The notes under the pieces: model-generated
Told to the model about the DNA's origin: nothing
The model's database searches: none
What the model saw: only the letters and a program-made list of their open reading frames with translations
Translations under genes and position numbers: made by a program
Assembly: GCF_000801105.2 (NCBI RefSeq)
Contig: NC_079518.1
Span: forward strand, 13,214,106-13,278,105
Origin: Raphanus sativus
Lineage: Eukaryota > Streptophyta > Magnoliopsida > Brassicales > Brassicaceae
Direction of reading: 5' to 3'
Length of the DNA stretch: 64,000 nucleotides
Part shown: one piece after another, positions 61,124-64,000 of the stretch
Layout of the letters: every line of letters starts with the position of its first letter
How positions within the stretch are numbered: the stretch's first letter is position 1

Positions 61124-64000
61124 CGTCAGGAGATTTCATTATAAGAAGAATATTCAAAAAAGTTTCAACTAAAATAAAAGAGAATATAGTTTGCAAAAAA
61201 AAGAGAATATGTACTTTAATTTTTATTGCGTTATGCATTTGTCAGGAGGTCGTATAGTGCAGGAAAAAAATTCACTTCCATCACATTGTTGTATCATTAT
61301 TCATATTTACCTTCATCAAAAGGAATATTTTTTAAAAATACTTTCATCACATAAGAGGTAAAAAACTTTTATATTCTTATTTATAGAAATATAAATATAA
61401 ATAATTATTTAGATAAATGATAGAAAATTATAGTTTTTGAATTATACTTTTTCAAAATCAAACTTTTTATTAAAAAAAATAAAACTTTTTTTGCAATTTA
61501 TTTTGCAATTTTTGTTTCAAAATTTCCAAAATTCTTTTGAATCTATTTTTTTAATATTTTAAAAAATTGAGGTATTTATTATATATTTATTAAAGTCCTA
61601 AACCCTACATTCGAAAACACTACTCCTCAACTCTAACCCTGAAACTAATTAATCATATGGTTATAAGTGTCTATTTACCTTTTTACAAATGAGGATAAAT
61701 GTGGTTAAAATAAACATGAAAAGTGATACTAAAAATGTTGTAATTTCGACAATTTATTTACGGTGTAGGATGCAATTCTACTAAAAGCATAAAACCAAAT
61801 TAATTTCAAATATAAAAGTGTACATATTCCAAAAGGAATATAAATTTTCAAATTTAATAATATAACTGTTCTTTTTTGAGCAACAAATATTTAACTGTTC
61901 AAAAGATAATATTTGGAGTTTCATACTTTCAAATCCTTACAATTATATGTTTTAAATATTTTAATAGTTTTATAGTTGTTATAATTTTTATAATTTTATA
62001 TTTCATATTTAAATTTAACGGATTCAATACTCATACCTACTTACAACTAAAAATAGTTTAATATATCAATTTAAATTTATAAGTAGATAATACTTAAAAG
62101 CATTTCTAAATAGTTCTTTCAGATAATTTGATAGCTTATTTGAAACTTATTATTTAATTTGTTTTGGTAATTTTTATTTATTATAATATTTTGTTTATTA
62201 ATAAATATTTTTACTATACTTTTAAAGATATGCTTATTGATAATGAACTATTATAGTATAAAATATTTTTAAATAATTGTAATCACAATAAATGTAAATT
62301 ATAAAAAATTAAAATAAAATTGGATTTTTTTTTGAAGAAAAACACCTCTGAATTTTCAATTTTCAAAATTTGAGAATTTCAAAAATGAAATTTCTTTTAA
62401 ATATGTTTCAAGATGAGTGTAAGTGATTTAGTTCAAAAATACACTACGAAAAATGTGTTGAATCACTTATTTTCTGATACTCTTTTATATGATGCAATAC
62501 AATTTTTTCTGATACTCTTGTTATACTGTAATACGTGTTCAACTGAAGCATTTCTTTGTCCCGATTTCAACCCAGAAAAAAATGCTGTCGGCAAACTGTT
62601 TGACCAAAATATTATGCAACACATCAGAAAATCACTACATCATGTTGGTGAGTATCTAATAGATTAAATAGACATACTTAATTGACAACAGAAAATTACT
62701 CAATTATATACTTTTGACTTGTACCAATACTATTAAAACTAGATCTTGACCAGTTGATAAAAAATTATGTCCAACTAATTATTTTCATATTTTACTCTTT
62801 CAAAAATGAAATATATTATAACTTTTCCATTCCTTTTTTAACGACATAACTTTCCTATTCCTATATTATAAGAATCTATAACTAATTTATACTAATAAAA
62901 ATTCATGAAACAATATAGAATAATGGCAGTTAATTTAATATTTATTAATAACTATTGTCTGCATATATTAAACGGCAGTTAATAAAAGCAGCCAAACGAT
63001 AATTTCTCTATTAATAATAAAAAATAAATAGTACGTTTAAATTCAACCATTTCAAGACTTGCTAATTATTTATTAATAATTTTTAATATTTCTTAAATTA
63101 AACCACTAAAACTCAAGTTGAAATAACATGTTTAGATCAACTAAACCATAATGCTTGTCAGAATTATCTCAACCTCAAAATTTAGTTAAATTTAAAATTA
63201 AAATTAAATCATATAAACTAAATTAAAAAAATTATAGAAAAGGTTTACAACATGCAAAATGATTTTTTTAATCAATAATAGAAATAAATATTCATATAAA
63301 ATTATTTTATTTAACGAATTTTAATGAGTTTATTCGATGCAGGTGGGATTTGATATTATTTTACCAATAATAGAAATTAATATTCATATAAACTTATTTA
63401 GTTTAACGAGTTTTAAAGAGGTTATTCGATGCAGGTAGGATTTGATATTATTTTGTATATAACACTAAGAACCGTTCGAATATATAGTTTAAGTCTAATA
63501 GAGTATGAGACTTTGACTTTCAGGTCGATTCTGAGTCGGGTTTTTTGGGTATAAATATTATTTACTAATTATGTTAGGTAATTTAATTATTTTAAATAAA
63601 AATTTGTATAGCTAAGTTTTGTAAAATTAGAGCATGACATTCATAATATATCCACCATTCATCTAAACATTCAAGAATTAGAATATTTTAAATATGACAA
63701 TTTAAGTCAAATTGTATTACATAATGGATCATCAATCGGTTCAACCGATTACTGAGTCCCGTGTTGTAGCATTTTTTGTGGGTCTTATAAAACTAAATAA
63801 CAAGTTTTTTTAAGAACCAAACCAAAATATATATAGAGTTACCGGTTTTGCCTGTTTCACCGCGGATCAATTCAAGTTTTAAAACACTAAATATAATGTT
63901 TCATGTGTGACATTTAAATGTAGATATACAATCGAAAATACATATTTGTATCATATAAATTTTTTCGTTTAGATATATCCGATTGATAAATGTTATGTTC
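61124..64000. other. AT-rich intergenic DNA to window end
   Basis: No gene recognised. It holds a family A MITE-like block (61430-61745), two micro-insertions, and a Helitron-like fragment (63240-63640) with a 92-bp tandem duplication (63273-63456). An 84-codon + frame at 62413-62667 has no known motif. Confidence 0.45.
62820..62862 (-). repeat. Poly-T micro-insertion with 15-bp duplication
   Basis: AACTTTTCCATTCCT (62820-62834) and AACTTTCCTATTCCT (62848-62862), two mismatches, flank TTTTTAACGACAT. Confidence 0.6.

Noticed and set aside
62413..62667. 84-codon + reading frame
   Set aside because: No known motif, surrounded by AT-rich repeats; a donor-like GGTGAGT near its end is not enough to call a gene.
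62739..62742. CTAG followed by ATCTTGACC, like a minus-strand Helitron 3' end
   Set aside because: No hairpin beside it and no matching 5' terminus before the window end.

Overview
The window is a plant nuclear segment, about two-thirds A+T between genes, from a Brassicaceae genome and most likely Brassica or a close relative. The genes have GT-AG introns and the proteins are very close to Arabidopsis ones. The repeats (Helitrons ending in a GC hairpin plus CTAG, tRNA-derived SINEs, PIF/Harbinger and hAT elements) are typical of Brassica. From memory of the Arabidopsis map, the gene order follows chromosome 4: a small unknown gene (perhaps At4g18580), IPGA1 (At4g18570), DSEL lipase (At4g18550), a TmpA-like membrane protein (At4g18540), a DUF707 gene (At4g18530) and CLE2 (At4g18510). 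A search is needed to confirm these locus numbers. An assembly gap of 100 N lies at 49501-49600.

Layout. 1-7.3 kb is a Helitron cluster, with three elements head to tail. 7.3-12.0 kb holds two tail-to-tail genes: a five-exon 130-residue unknown protein on + and the IPGA1-like gene on -, with a 258-bp Stowaway MITE between them. 12-22.6 kb is intergenic, with two non-autonomous hAT elements that have 8-bp target duplications and an internally deleted F-box gene. 22.6-26.6 kb is the intact DSEL-type lipase. 26.7-38.9 kb is TE-rich: Helitrons, LINE pieces, a small Harbinger and local duplications. 39.06-41.17 kb is an intact seven-span membrane protein. 44.1-49.85 kb is a DUF707 gene broken into its first exon and its C-terminal exons by deletion and by a decayed PIF/Harbinger element of about 4 kb carrying three genes (DDE transposase, Myb-like protein and a GRF zinc-finger protein). 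49.9-64 kb is mostly repeats (GA microsatellite, Helitrons, SINE, LINE) with one gene, the CLE2 peptide precursor on -.

Two patterns stand out. First, at least 16 places carry a short insertion, usually 11-27 bp, made of an A or T run plus a few bases and flanked by direct duplications of 9-18 bp. They look like extremely 5'-truncated retroposon insertions and grade in size into clear truncated LINEs with the same signature. Second, a PIF/Harbinger element with a GRF zinc-finger gene between its two canonical genes sits in an intron of the broken DUF707 gene.

The host genes share no pathway. IPGA1 is a microtubule-associated growth factor, DSEL acts on storage oil in seedlings, CLE2 is a secreted signalling peptide, and the membrane protein is uncharacterised. 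They are neighbours by ancestral synteny.
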